64,000 bases of DNA from Aphanomyces cochlioides. Lineage: Eukaryota > Oomycota > Saprolegniomycetes > Saprolegniales > Verrucalvaceae. Where the stretch lies: NCBI GenBank assembly GCA_019828595.1, contig JAHQRK010000027.1, forward strand, positions 620,001-684,000. The letters are read 5' to 3'. Numbering within the stretch: the first letter of the stretch is position 1; every line of letters begins with the position of its first letter. The notes beneath the pieces were generated by a model, which saw only the letters and a list, made by a program, of their open reading frames with translations, did no database searches and was not told where the DNA came from. The position numbers and the translations under genes were made by a program. Positions 51,439-60,743 of this stretch are shown in pieces.

Positions 51439-52104
51439 CAGCTGGGACTGCGTTCAAGACGGTGCTCAAGACGCAAACCGCGTGGATTTTATACTCGCAT
51501 CCATGAGCTTGATTCTATCCACTGCAAGATGCCAAGAGGACAAGCGAGGCGTCGCTGCGCACAGGCATCATTCTGTTTTTGATGATTTGGTGGAGGTGGT
51601 ACGCGATACCAAAGTCTGTCAAAAATCTTCGGATTCACGCGCTTCGATCACTTGACACGTCGTTGAATCATTGCTCAAAGTGCGTCGTCAAATGGCGCGG
51701 ATCACTATTCATCTTTCACAAAACAGGCTGCTCGACGCTTCAGACAGCCCAGTAACTCGCCGAAAAATCAGTTGAAAGGGAGTTCGATTCTGAAAAGAAG
51801 CACACAATCACGAGGAGCACTCTGCGCGCAAGGTCAGGAGTTGTCGGTGGGAAGATTGCCGCTGCGGGGGTCATGTGCTCGGAAAAGCTGGGGTTGATCG
51901 AACCAGGAAGTCCCGCGCAAATCAATGATGCTCCATGTGGAAAATTTATTTCTGCTGGAATAACCTGTGAAATCAAATCTGACAAACCCGCAATAATTTA
52001 TATTATATTGAACTTGATCTCAGTATGTGTAATTCTTCCACGTGTTGAATTCATACAGCCATTCTGGGATATTTGCTTCCACCACCGCCGCCGTTCCTTT
52101 CACG
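51439..52104. other. Probable 3' part of the preceding gene and the TPR-gene promoter
   Basis: Frames on the plus strand to about 51890 have protein-like composition but no resolved splicing; 51940-52104 is AT-rich and should contain the promoter of the TPR gene. Confidence 0.3.
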
Positions 52105-54369
52105 ATGACCGACTACTCGAAATGGGACAAGCTCGAAGACTCTGACGATGAGAAGGAAGTTCAAAACTCTCGTGCGCCAGCTGCTGCTGCTTCGACACCA
52201 GCGGTTCCATCTGCTTTGCAGCAAATGGAAGCATTGCGGTCGAAGGCGCAAGTCCACATGGAGAAAGGCGAGTTTGCCCAGGGATACACGATCTACAAAG
52301 ATCTCCTGGACGGCGCATCCAAAGACACACCAGCAGGTTTCATTGAATCGTGCCGGATGAACTCGGCGATCGCATTGATCAAACTTGAACGTTACCAAGA
52401 AGTCATTCCTATCTGCACTGAAGTTTTGAACGCAACCCCACAGCTCACAAAAGCATTGCATTTCCGTGGCCATGCTTTCATGCAGGCTGGTTTCGTTGAG
52501 GAAGCCGAGAAAGACTTGACAGCTGCCAAAGCAGCACTTCCAAATGATGAAGGCATCGATGGAGACTTGGCACAACTCGAAGTTGCGAAAGTTGCTGACA
52601 CCAGCCTCAAGGCTCTTATTACCGATGCCAACGAAAAGTTCCAAGCTGGCAACATTCCTGACGCAATTGCAATCTTCAAGACTGCCTTGGCGGAAGCTGA
52701 AAAGGTGAAGCGACGTGACGTTTGCGGTGCCGTTTACGGTAGTCTTGGCATGATTTACTTCAAGAACGAGCAATACCGAGAGGCCATTCCTCATTTTGTG
52801 AAAGCTCTGCAAGATTTGCCTCATCCAGAACGACGCATTGAATTCTTGGAAGGTTTGGCTGCTTGCCACACTCAATTGGGCGAAGGTGAAATGTGCATCA
52901 AGGCTTTGGAGAGCGCCATCATGATTGGTGTGCAGGCTGGAGCGCCACCACCTCGCATGGTAAAGCTTTTGCTTCATGGTGTTCGTTCTTGTGGCATGTT
53001 GAAGTTGACGGAACCTGGTATCACATACGCCAAGAAAGCCCGTGAAATCGCCACTGCGGCTCAGCAATGGGATGTTGTCTTCCAGTGCAACGAATGGATT
53101 GCTCGTCTCCACACTGAAAACGAAGACCCCGATTCCGCCTTGATCCACATCACTGAGGTAAGCTTTGTCGATATGATTCCAGCTCACCTTGCTGTCATGT
53201 AGGCCTTCCAAGAAGGTGTTGCTCGCACGGACGTTCAAAGCTGCCGTGCGCTCATGCATATTCAGATGCATGTCCTCAAAATCACGGACCCCATGAAGCA
53301 TATTGAGTTGGTCCAATCGACGCGTGACTTTTTCGCTGCTCAAAATGATACCAAGGGTCTCTTGGGCTGTATCGAAGTGCTCATCGGCCATAGCAACCAA
53401 CAGTATGTTGCAGACAAGGAAGACCCCAAGAGTTTGGAAACTCTGGAAGGATTCTGGTCTCAAATCCGAGAACTCCCTTATGAGCCCCTTGAAAATGAAG
53501 AAAAGTTCATGGTGCTCAAACTCATGCAACTCCAAGCCGATTTCTACGTCCAACACGATACGAAGGCTGCTTGCCGTCGCGTTCTCCATGAAGTGCTGGA
53601 AAAGGCTCGATCGATGTTGCCCATCCCACCGCAACATATCATTGCAGAAGTGTACAAGAAACTCACAGCATTGAGTGAAGAGCCCGCCGAGCAATTGGCC
53701 AACATCACTGCTGTCGAGGCTTCCTTGCGTCAATTCAAAGTTGATGTTGAATCGCGTATCCAAAACGACCAAAAGGCTGAGATCATGACCAAGATTGCTG
53801 GTGATATCGCTGACACGCTCTGCAACAAGGCCTTTGTCCAAGCTGAACAGGTTTTCATCATCTTTGGAGAATGTCGATGTGATGAATATGAGTAGGGCAT
53901 GATTGACGAAGCCGAAACAACTCTTGAAGACTGCTCCAAGCTCTGTGAAGCTAATTCGATCGAGAATAGCCGCATCAACTGTCTGTCTCAAATCGCGCGT
54001 GGCATCTTGTGCCTCAAGAAGGGCAACAAACAAGGCGCAGAAGAAAACTTCAACAAGGGCATTGCGTTGGCCCAAGCTGTGAATGACGAAGATGTCATCA
54101 ACCAAGTCCAAGAATTGGTCAATGATGCCAAGACCAAAGGTGGCATGCCAATCACCAAGAACGAAACCCCTGCTGCTGCAACAAAGCCCGCAGCAGAAGC
54201 AGCTGCTGCCCCAGCATCAGCACCAGCTAAGAAGGAAAAGCAAGTCAAAGCCAAGACATATCCCGGTGCAGTCAAGCAGAAGGAGAAGGGCTTCGACATC
54301 ACGGAGTACATTCCGTTGGCAGTCTTTATTGCCTTCTTGGCAGTCTTTTTTCACCTTGTGAGTCAATAA
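52105..54369 (+). CDS. Tail-anchored TPR-repeat protein
   Basis: Three exons (introns 53158-53202 and 53851-53895), about 725 residues. The start MTDYSKWDKLEDSDDEKE resembles the N-terminal tag of Hsp90 co-chaperones such as Cdc37. TPR-like units follow: ALRSKAQVHMEKGEFAQGYT, CTEVLNATPQLTKALHFRGH, KFQAGNIPDAIAIFKTALAE, SLGMIYFKNEQYREAIPHFV. The C terminus has an Ala/Pro linker (AAATKPAAEAAAAPASAPA), a basic stretch and one hydrophobic helix, YIPLAVFIAFLAVFFHLVS, at the very end, typical of a tail-anchored ER or mitochondrial protein. Role inferred: membrane-docked adaptor for chaperones. An orthologue outside oomycetes was not recognised. The stop is 30 bp from that of the convergent ERICH2-like gene. 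Confidence 0.8.
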
Positions 54370-54399
54370 ATGCGTAGAATAGACGACCGTGTGTATACT

Positions 54400-54998
54400 T
54401 TACAATTCAACATCTTTTGCGTCGGATGTCTCCATCGTTTCACCATCATCGGTGTGCTCTTCCTCGCTGCTCTCCTCGGAATCTTCTTCAGAACTTGAGG
54501 TGGATTCTTCCCCTTGGCTTTCGTGTTGATCTATCCAGAGAAGTATGCCCAGTAAGCCATTGGTATGGAGTAGAAAATTGTACCGACAACAAGCTTGAGC
54601 TGAAGGGCTTTAAAGAGATTCTTCACCACGATGTTGTTGGGTTCGAAATGGAGAACTAAGGGTCATATGAAAAATCGCATCCAACCAAGAGACTTCAACT
54701 CTTTTGCGCCAATTCAATTGCAGGAGCGGTCTCTTCTTCTTCGAGTAGGCTAAGAAACTGAGGCTGTAAGAGTTGCAAGCTTACATCTGTGTGTACCTCT
54801 GTGATCATTGTGATCGGAGCTTTTCCTTCAGCCCATGCTCCATCTCGCTCGTCTGTCAATTCATGGTCGACTGCATCGGGATCTCGAAGCTCTAGATTGT
54901 GACTATAACTATGTTTCCTGCGTCGTCATACCACTCGGATCCTCTTCTTTCCTTGCATCGGCCACAATTCCGTTCTTGATCGACTCGACGCGCTGCAT
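54400..54998 (-). CDS. ERICH2-like (glutamate-rich) small protein
   Basis: Five short exons phase cleanly from ATG 54998, giving about 144 residues. The core EPQFLSLLEEEETAPAIELA followed by QKILHFEPNNIVVKNLFKAL has the pattern of the ERICH2 C-terminal domain (a helix, then A-x-x-L-C/x-x-IL-x-x-EP-x-N). A Glu/Ser-rich acidic tail ends the protein (ESTSSSEEDSEESSEEEHTD), also as in ERICH2. Function in that family is poorly known, with expression in ciliated or germ cells; a flagellar role here would be inference. The first exon could start further upstream. Confidence 0.6.
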
Positions 54999-55125
54999 GG
55001 ATGAAAAGCCACACCTTTTGGCACACTTTTTCAATAAAATTAGAAAAATATCAGTTGGAAAATAGAGAAAATGTCATTTTTGAATTAAATCGGTTCATTG
55101 ATATCATTAAAATCAAGGTACTGTA

Positions 55126-55197
55126 ACTTGAAGCCTCATTTGGACCTGCTTTGAGATGGGATTACATCTCAAAGCAGGTCCAAATGAGGCTTCAAGT
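55126..55197. repeat. Perfect 33-bp inverted repeat with 6-bp loop
   Basis: The arm 55126-55158 (ACTTGAAGCCTCATTTGGAC...) is exactly repeated in inverse at 55165-55197 around GGATTA. No mismatch in 33 bp. It lies about 115 bp upstream of the gene at 55313 and would fold into a stable hairpin in RNA from either strand. Confidence 0.97.
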
Positions 55198-55238
55198 ATG
55201 TATGATTTATCTATTTTTGGAATATTTTTCAGAGAATA

Positions 55239-55260
55239 TCCGGTAAATATTTCCGGATGC
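55239..55260. promoter_or_regulatory. TATCCGG / TTCCGGAT motif pair upstream of the pseudolipase/J-domain gene
   Basis: ATATCCGGTAAATATTTCC followed by GGAT at about 55-75 bp before ATG 55313; the same motif family as at 7617, 30545, 38568, 60005 and 63320. Confidence 0.5.
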
Positions 55261-55312
55261 CTACATTCTGTATCAGAATGTTGTTGGAAACGACAAATCA
55301 TTTTCCGAATCA

Positions 55313-58300
55313 ATGAGCTGGTGCGGGACAAGGCTCACGGGAGAACAGGCGGCAAATGCCGCGGTTCTGTGCGCTGCAATGTCTAGCAAAGAGTTTGGAG
55401 CGTTCCTAGACTCGGATCCATCGGCATTGTCGCTTGCTGAAGGCTTGGATCTTCCCCCACTCTTTGCGTCGGACGAAATGACCGTTGTGGAATCGAAACA
55501 GAGCATCTTTTGCTGCGTCAAGCCGACTCATATTCCACAGCAACTAATTGACGTGACAGAACGGCAGACCACTTTTCGATATGGTGGGCGAGTTCACACA
55601 GCATTCAATAAACGAGCCAAGCGCATTCTGGCGCTTCTCCAACGACCGTACGATCCACAAACTTCCCGCCTTTCTCTCCTCGATTTCGCTCGGAAGCAAT
55701 CCAAGCCCATGGTATTTTGTGGTCATGCATTGACAGGAGGTATAGCACATGTCTGCTTGCTAGAGCTTGTGTACGCGGCACTGCCTCACGAATTGCGCGT
55801 GAAGTTTGAAGCTGTCGACACTGCTCACCAACAAATACCTCATCCAGACAATTTATCTCAATTGGAAGCTCAGTTGGATGATGCATTGACCAACAACACA
55901 ACCTCTATAGGTTTGGATGTCCGGTCAATCGCATTTGGCGCCCCATACGTTGCCACAACGTCTTGTGCTCAGCTATTGCGCTCTCTCAAAATTCAGCAGA
56001 ATTTGCTGACAGTCGTCAACGAATTCGATTGTATGCCGAATATATTCGACGTAGCTCAGACGTCTGCTTTGATCTCAACCACCACAAGTCGGGTCATTTC
56101 CATCTCCAAGGCAACAGGAGTGCTCCTTGGATTGCTTCCAACTGTCGAGCGTGTTGCCGAGGCTCGAAACGTGCCGATGCAGTTGGCCGTGTCGGCGTAC
56201 ACAACAATGACGTGGGAAATTGTCCACAAGGCATTTGTTGCCTTTCAGAAACGAGTCCTTGAGAAAGCATGGGATGGAGTGGGAGACTATAAACCTCTTG
56301 GGCAGTATGTCATTCTTGCCAAGGACTCACTTGGCGTCCAGCTCCTTGAAGGCGATTCTGTCGTTGAGCTCCTACGTCGAGACATGCAAGCTTTGACGGG
56401 CCGTGCGCTTTGGCAACACATCATGGCTGCGTATGTTACTCAAGTGTCCAAGCGAACTCAAGGTTGTTCGGCTACGATGAACCATTACGAGCGACTTCAC
56501 GTCGACATGAATGCAACAACAAAAGAAATACGCTCAGCGTACAAGACACAAGCTTTGAAATGGCACCCTGATCGATGGTCGATGGCCGATGCAGCAGATC
56601 GTAAACGGGCCGAGGCGATGTTCAAACTGCTCGCAGAGGCATATGAAGTCTTGTCGGACGCAGATGCCAAAGCAAAGTACGACCAAACACTTGAAAAGGA
56701 GACCAAGCTGTCATGGAGCGATGAATTCTTTCATCATGGAACAGTGCAAGGCAAGAGTTTAGACGAAGCGATGGCAGTATTCAAGACTGTTTCTGATACT
56801 TGGGGCCGCACTCTCTCGCGATTCTCGACCGGCAATGGCGTTGTTGTGGTCCCGAAATCAAATCCTCGATTTCTTGGCAACAATCATGACAATTTGTTTG
56901 CACCGGACAAAATGCGTGTCGTTCGCCGAGATCAAACTGTCACCTACGTCGCGTCCGATGAAATGCTCATCACGGATAAAGCTGCCTCGACCAGAGCGTC
57001 ATCAGACGTTCTTCGTGGAGCTGCTACTATGGTTGGTGGCGCTGTCCTTGTTGGTGCAGGTATTGCAGTGGTCGTGCGTGCGTGGTCGCAATACAGCGAC
57101 AATACTCGCCGCGAGCGCCAAGCTGACGCTGTTCGTGAAATGTCATTTCCCTTGCTCCATCGCCTCCTCATGGATGCCTCGTCCACGAGTGAGACTGCTC
57201 TCATGGTTCAAGATAGCAAGGACGTAGTTCCTCGTCAAGAAAATGTATCGACGGAGTGTTTGGATGAATTTTACGATTGTCTGGATGAAGTGGAGTGGGC
57301 GACCCTCCACCAGCAGGGTGAAGATGACTTTTTCGACTGCATCGCCACTATTCAAGATGAAGATGTCGACTTTACGTTTCCCCAAGGCGCCTTTGTCACG
57401 ACACCGTTTGGAGTTGGCTCAGTTGTGCATGAAACCAATGGTGTTTATGCTGTCGAGCTACCGAAACTTGGTGTCGCGCACGTTCAGCGAATCCATGTGA
57501 CTCGTGGGGCATCAGCTATGGTTGAATTGAAAGAAACGAAGCTCGAAGGCAAACGGCGCCAGTTAGCTGAGCGCGTGATTCAAGCTTATGGCCTTGCAAA
57601 CGCAACAAGCCTTGACACAACATCAATGCTAGCTGCTGGAAAAGACGCTGCCATTGACAGCGGGATGAAAGCAGCTGGGGGAGTCGCCCTTGCGTCAGGA
57701 TTAGAGTGCGTTGTACCAGGTCTTGGTGCTGCCGCAGCCCCATTGACAGTCGCTGCTATTTTGGTTGACATTGGTCGCGAGTACATGGAATACAGGGAGA
57801 AGAAGCCGCTGACAGCTGCGAGCGAGCGTCTTTCCATGCAATCCTTCCGTCTCAAAGCTGGTCAACATGTTGCCAGTGGTAGTGCAGCAGCAGCAGGTGC
57901 AAGCCTTGGTTTGTATGGTGTGTCGTCTGCCGTTGGATATTGGACTGGTGCGGCGGCAATGGGACCGCTTGGCCTTGTTGCAGCCACAAGTGCAGCAGTC
58001 GTGGGTGGTATCTTGGGCTATGCTGTTGGCTCCTCTGCCTATGCGGGCTCGACCGCGTCGTATTTTACGTCTCTGCAAGATTCTAGCGCTGAAATCGACC
58101 GCCTCGAACTCGGTGCCAAAGTCCTTTTCACACAATACGACCCAAATGGCACTGGCTGCATTTCCAAAGACGACTGCAAGCAATTGATCTCTCAACTGTG
58201 CGCTGATGTCTCTGAATCAGGCTACACACGTGCGATTGCAATTCTTGACGCCCCAGGTTTTGAAGGTCCAATCACTTGGTCCATGTTTTGGGATTGGGTC

Positions 58301-58879
58301 AGCTCGGAAGCCGTGAAAAAATTGGATCGTCTGCAGCAAGCTGACAAGAAAGCCCAAGGCAGCTCATGGTGGTCTCATTATCAAGCATACTTTGCTTATT
58401 CAAGTCGACCAAATGCTGAAGTTGCTCCATGTTGTCCAACTTTGACAATGTATCCATCGGTCCATGCCGCGCTGAAATTTAGGCAAAAAGAAGTGGTGAA
58501 GGACATTGCTATACATCTCGCACAAGTCGATGCATTGGCTGAGCGCAATTGGCTTGGTTCTGATGATGCGTATCAACTGAAGCTCTACTTGCAGTCAGAC
58601 GACGAAGATCTTCAACGCCAAGCTCAAGTGACTATTCAAAAGCTCGAGCAAGCCTTTTCGATTGAGAATGAAGACACGGCGCATGTTGAGATATCGTCGG
58701 CGTTTTCTGCTGTTGATGACAACCAAAAGCATCGTGAGCATGTCGATGCCATGTGCTCTCTCCTATCCAAGAGGGGATTAGGAAAACTCTTGTTGGAGAA
58801 TCGCATCGAGTCCCCGGCGAACGCTCGTCGTGAAGATCTCCATGCTCTGGCACTTGCTTACTTGACGCAAGAAGAGTAA
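55313..58879 (+). CDS. Class-3-lipase-like / J-domain / glycine-rich membrane / EF-hand protein
   Basis: Single exon, 1188 residues. Residues 60-290 resemble a class 3 lipase: MVFCGHALTGGIAHV at the nucleophile elbow, SIAFGAPYVATTSCAQLL, and VVNEFDCMP with the acid. The elbow Ser is replaced by Ala, so catalysis is doubtful. A J domain lies at about 390-460 (HYERLHVDMNATTKEIRSAY, WHPDRWS with the HPD at about 417-419, AYEVLSDADAKAKYD). The middle is acidic; hydrophobic Gly/Ala-rich stretches at about 770-920 (ALASGLECVVPGLGAAAAPL; AAMGPLGLVAATSAAVVGGI) may insert in membrane. An EF-hand-like loop follows (YDPNGTGCISKDD). Suggested role: Hsp70-recruiting membrane protein with calcium input; inferred only. 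Confidence 0.8.
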   Translation: MSWCGTRLTGEQAANAAVLCAAMSSKEFGAFLDSDPSALSLAEGLDLPPLFASDEMTVVESKQSIFCCVKPTHIPQQLIDVTERQTTFRYGGRVHTAFNKRAKRILALLQRPYDPQTSRLSLLDFARKQSKPMVFCGHALTGGIAHVCLLELVYAALPHELRVKFEAVDTAHQQIPHPDNLSQLEAQLDDALTNNTTSIGLDVRSIAFGAPYVATTSCAQLLRSLKIQQNLLTVVNEFDCMPNIFDVAQTSALISTTTSRVISISKATGVLLGLLPTVERVAEARNVPMQLAVSAYTTMTWEIVHKAFVAFQKRVLEKAWDGVGDYKPLGQYVILAKDSLGVQLLEGDSVVELLRRDMQALTGRALWQHIMAAYVTQVSKRTQGCSATMNHYERLHVDMNATTKEIRSAYKTQALKWHPDRWSMADAADRKRAEAMFKLLAEAYEVLSDADAKAKYDQTLEKETKLSWSDEFFHHGTVQGKSLDEAMAVFKTVSDTWGRTLSRFSTGNGVVVVPKSNPRFLGNNHDNLFAPDKMRVVRRDQTVTYVASDEMLITDKAASTRASSDVLRGAATMVGGAVLVGAGIAVVVRAWSQYSDNTRRERQADAVREMSFPLLHRLLMDASSTSETALMVQDSKDVVPRQENVSTECLDEFYDCLDEVEWATLHQQGEDDFFDCIATIQDEDVDFTFPQGAFVTTPFGVGSVVHETNGVYAVELPKLGVAHVQRIHVTRGASAMVELKETKLEGKRRQLAERVIQAYGLANATSLDTTSMLAAGKDAAIDSGMKAAGGVALASGLECVVPGLGAAAAPLTVAAILVDIGREYMEYREKKPLTAASERLSMQSFRLKAGQHVASGSAAAAGASLGLYGVSSAVGYWTGAAAMGPLGLVAATSAAVVGGILGYAVGSSAYAGSTASYFTSLQDSSAEIDRLELGAKVLFTQYDPNGTGCISKDDCKQLISQLCADVSESGYTRAIAILDAPGFEGPITWSMFWDWVSSEAVKKLDRLQQADKKAQGSSWWSHYQAYFAYSSRPNAEVAPCCPTLTMYPSVHAALKFRQKEVVKDIAIHLAQVDALAERNWLGSDDAYQLKLYLQSDDEDLQRQAQVTIQKLEQAFSIENEDTAHVEISSAFSAVDDNQKHREHVDAMCSLLSKRGLGKLLLENRIESPANARREDLHALALAYLTQEE

Positions 58880-58914
58880 ATTGTTACTAGTATTTATGGA
58901 AGGATTTCATTTGC

Positions 58915-59926
58915 TCAGGCATCGTCATCGTCATCCTCGACATCGCAGTCGACGTCGGCTTCGTACTTGAGGAGTCGCTTCCGCAATGCTTTCACCGTCT
59001 CGTTCTTTTGCGCGATCATCTTCTTGAGTTGCTGGAATTGCTTGGTCTGCGTGATGTGCTGGTTGGCTTCCTTGGCACTGCGTTCGTAGTCGGCAATGAT
59101 ATCTCGAGATTCCTTGAGCTCCTTTTCGAGCGCGTCAACGTGGTGGGAAGCATGCGATGCCTGACGTAGCTCTTCAATATCATCTTGCATCCGCTGCTTG
59201 TCCTTGAGAGCCTTAGAGCAGTCACGTTGCAGTTGCTCCAAACGTTGGCGGAGGTTTTCATTCTCCTTTTGAAGTGTTTCGATGCCTTCGTCATTAAGGG
59301 CAGCCTTCGCAACATTCTTTGTCGCCCTTCGCTCGTCCGATGCCCACTCGGCGACGGAGAGACGCTCCACCTTATCGAGCATATCTGAACAAGCACCATG
59401 AAGCGCCTATCATACTGCAGTACTTACCTTTGTCTTCAATTGTTCCAGTATCCAATTCCATGTTGATACGCTAGGTACAAGTCAGGGAGAGATTGTTAAG
59501 ACGGTCTACATTATCCTGGGCTTCGTGAAACACTTGACGCAAGAGAAGCGCCGTCATGTTGATCGTGTCTTGCAATTCGCTGCGTGCATTCGCCTAGTTC
59601 ACACGGAACTTACTTCACACGATGCAAAGGAGAGAACCTTGACAGCAAAGCAAAGCGATTTCAACACATCTGTCACGTCCTTTTGGCTATACATATCATC
59701 TGAAGACAGCCTAGCGATATAAAAAAGTGAAGATGAGCGTCGAAGCTCCGAAGGTACCGATCGGAGAGCGTATCTTCAAAGTCGGCCTCAATGTTCTCGA
59801 GATGTGACGCGAGGCGCGATCGAAATAACTTGAGGAACTTAGAGATCTATCATTCAGAGTCACATTCGTGCTGGCCAGCTCTGATGTTACCTCTTGTTGG
59901 TGGTGGGCGTTCAGACCTTTGCTCAT
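58915..59926 (-). CDS. LZTFL1: LZTFL1 (leucine-zipper transcription factor-like 1, BBSome regulator)
   Basis: Six exons were phased from ATG 59926. The start GLNAHHQQEISKFLKLFRSR matches the LZTFL1 N terminus; then DDMYSQKDVTDVLKSLCFAV, SELQDTINMTALLLRQVFHE, and DKVERLSVAEWASDERR. The C-terminal half is one long coiled coil (ETLQKENENLRQRLEQLQRD to KELKESRDIIADYERS), ending in QFQQLKKMIAQKNETVKALR and KRLLKYE, the family's terminal signature, followed by an acidic tail. LZTFL1 controls BBSome traffic into cilia, so the gene implies a flagellated stage. The stop lies 35 bp from that of the convergent upstream gene. A TATCCGGAT motif is about 80 bp upstream of the start. Confidence 0.85.
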
Positions 59927-60004
59927 CCTCTCGCGTCCACGGACTTGATTGTATTCTCTCAGTCGTCCGGATTGGTGTCCTTTGAAGATTTCGAAGTTCG
60001 ACCA

Positions 60005-60024
60005 TATCCGGATTTATTCGGATA
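60005..60024. promoter_or_regulatory. TATCCGGAT / TTCGGATA motif pair upstream of LZTFL1
   Basis: TATCCGGATTTATTCGGATA lies about 80 bp before the LZTFL1 ATG on the minus strand. Confidence 0.5.
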
Positions 60025-60231
60025 CGACTCACATTTTCAAAAAGCGCGCCAAGATTCAATCCAAAGGCAGAAAGGACAGCACCGAATCGCGTAAACTCTC
60101 ATTAAGCGACAGCTGTGCGCAGGCGACGCTGAAGAGATACCATTGATGAATTGAGGAAGCACACGAGTAAAGAAACGATCAGACCGTTACTTAAACGGCA
60201 AAGACCACAATAACTCCAAGAAAGCACAGCA

Positions 60232-60743
60232 ATGACACTCGAGGGACCAATGCCGAGCGCGCGTAGAATGAGTGAATCAATACCTTGTGCGACTCAAAGA
60301 CTGTCGATTAGCAGTGCTTATAGAGATGAGCCTAAGAAGAAACAAGCCGTCTATCCGGACCATCATCTTGAAGACTACATGTGAGTACTTGCATATGAGC
60401 TTCGTACAATTAATTGTCACCAGACACATGTCAAACGAGCTTGTGAAAAGGATTAAACGAGGGAATGCACTGAACAACCAAGCTGAATTCCACCAAAAGG
60501 AGTTCCGCTCCAATAAACACAGGTACATGTTAGCAGAAATGCGCTTTCATCCGAGTGGCAGGACTTCATTGTCTTTGGCAAGAGCGTGCACAACTTTTGG
60601 GCCCAGTCAGCCTTCAACGCCGCACAAGCGTAAGTTGGCTAAATGTACCGTGTTCCACGTCTCTGCTTAGGAAAACCTATATCATGGAACACTCAAATCA
60701 GCTTGCACACCGATACGGGGACGTCTTTGAAGATGAGGAATAG
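60232..60743 (+). CDS. Small spliced gene, unknown function
   Basis: Four exons: 60232-60380, 60424-60501, 60537-60629 and 60670-60743. The product of about 130 residues begins MTLEGPMPSARRMSESIPCA and contains VKRIKRGNALNNQAEFHQKE, SSEWQDFIVFGKSVHNFWAQ and a helical end, TYIMEHSNQLAHRYGDVFED. The last exon reads through sequence that the next gene uses in another frame. No family recognised. The second intron (35 nt) is the least certain part. Confidence 0.55.

Noticed and set aside
52051..54111. A 686-codon open frame antisense to the TPR gene
   Set aside because: It runs straight through both introns of a clear TPR protein and encodes a Phe/Leu-rich sequence without a domain. Long antisense frames arise where the sense codons avoid TTA, CTA and TCA.
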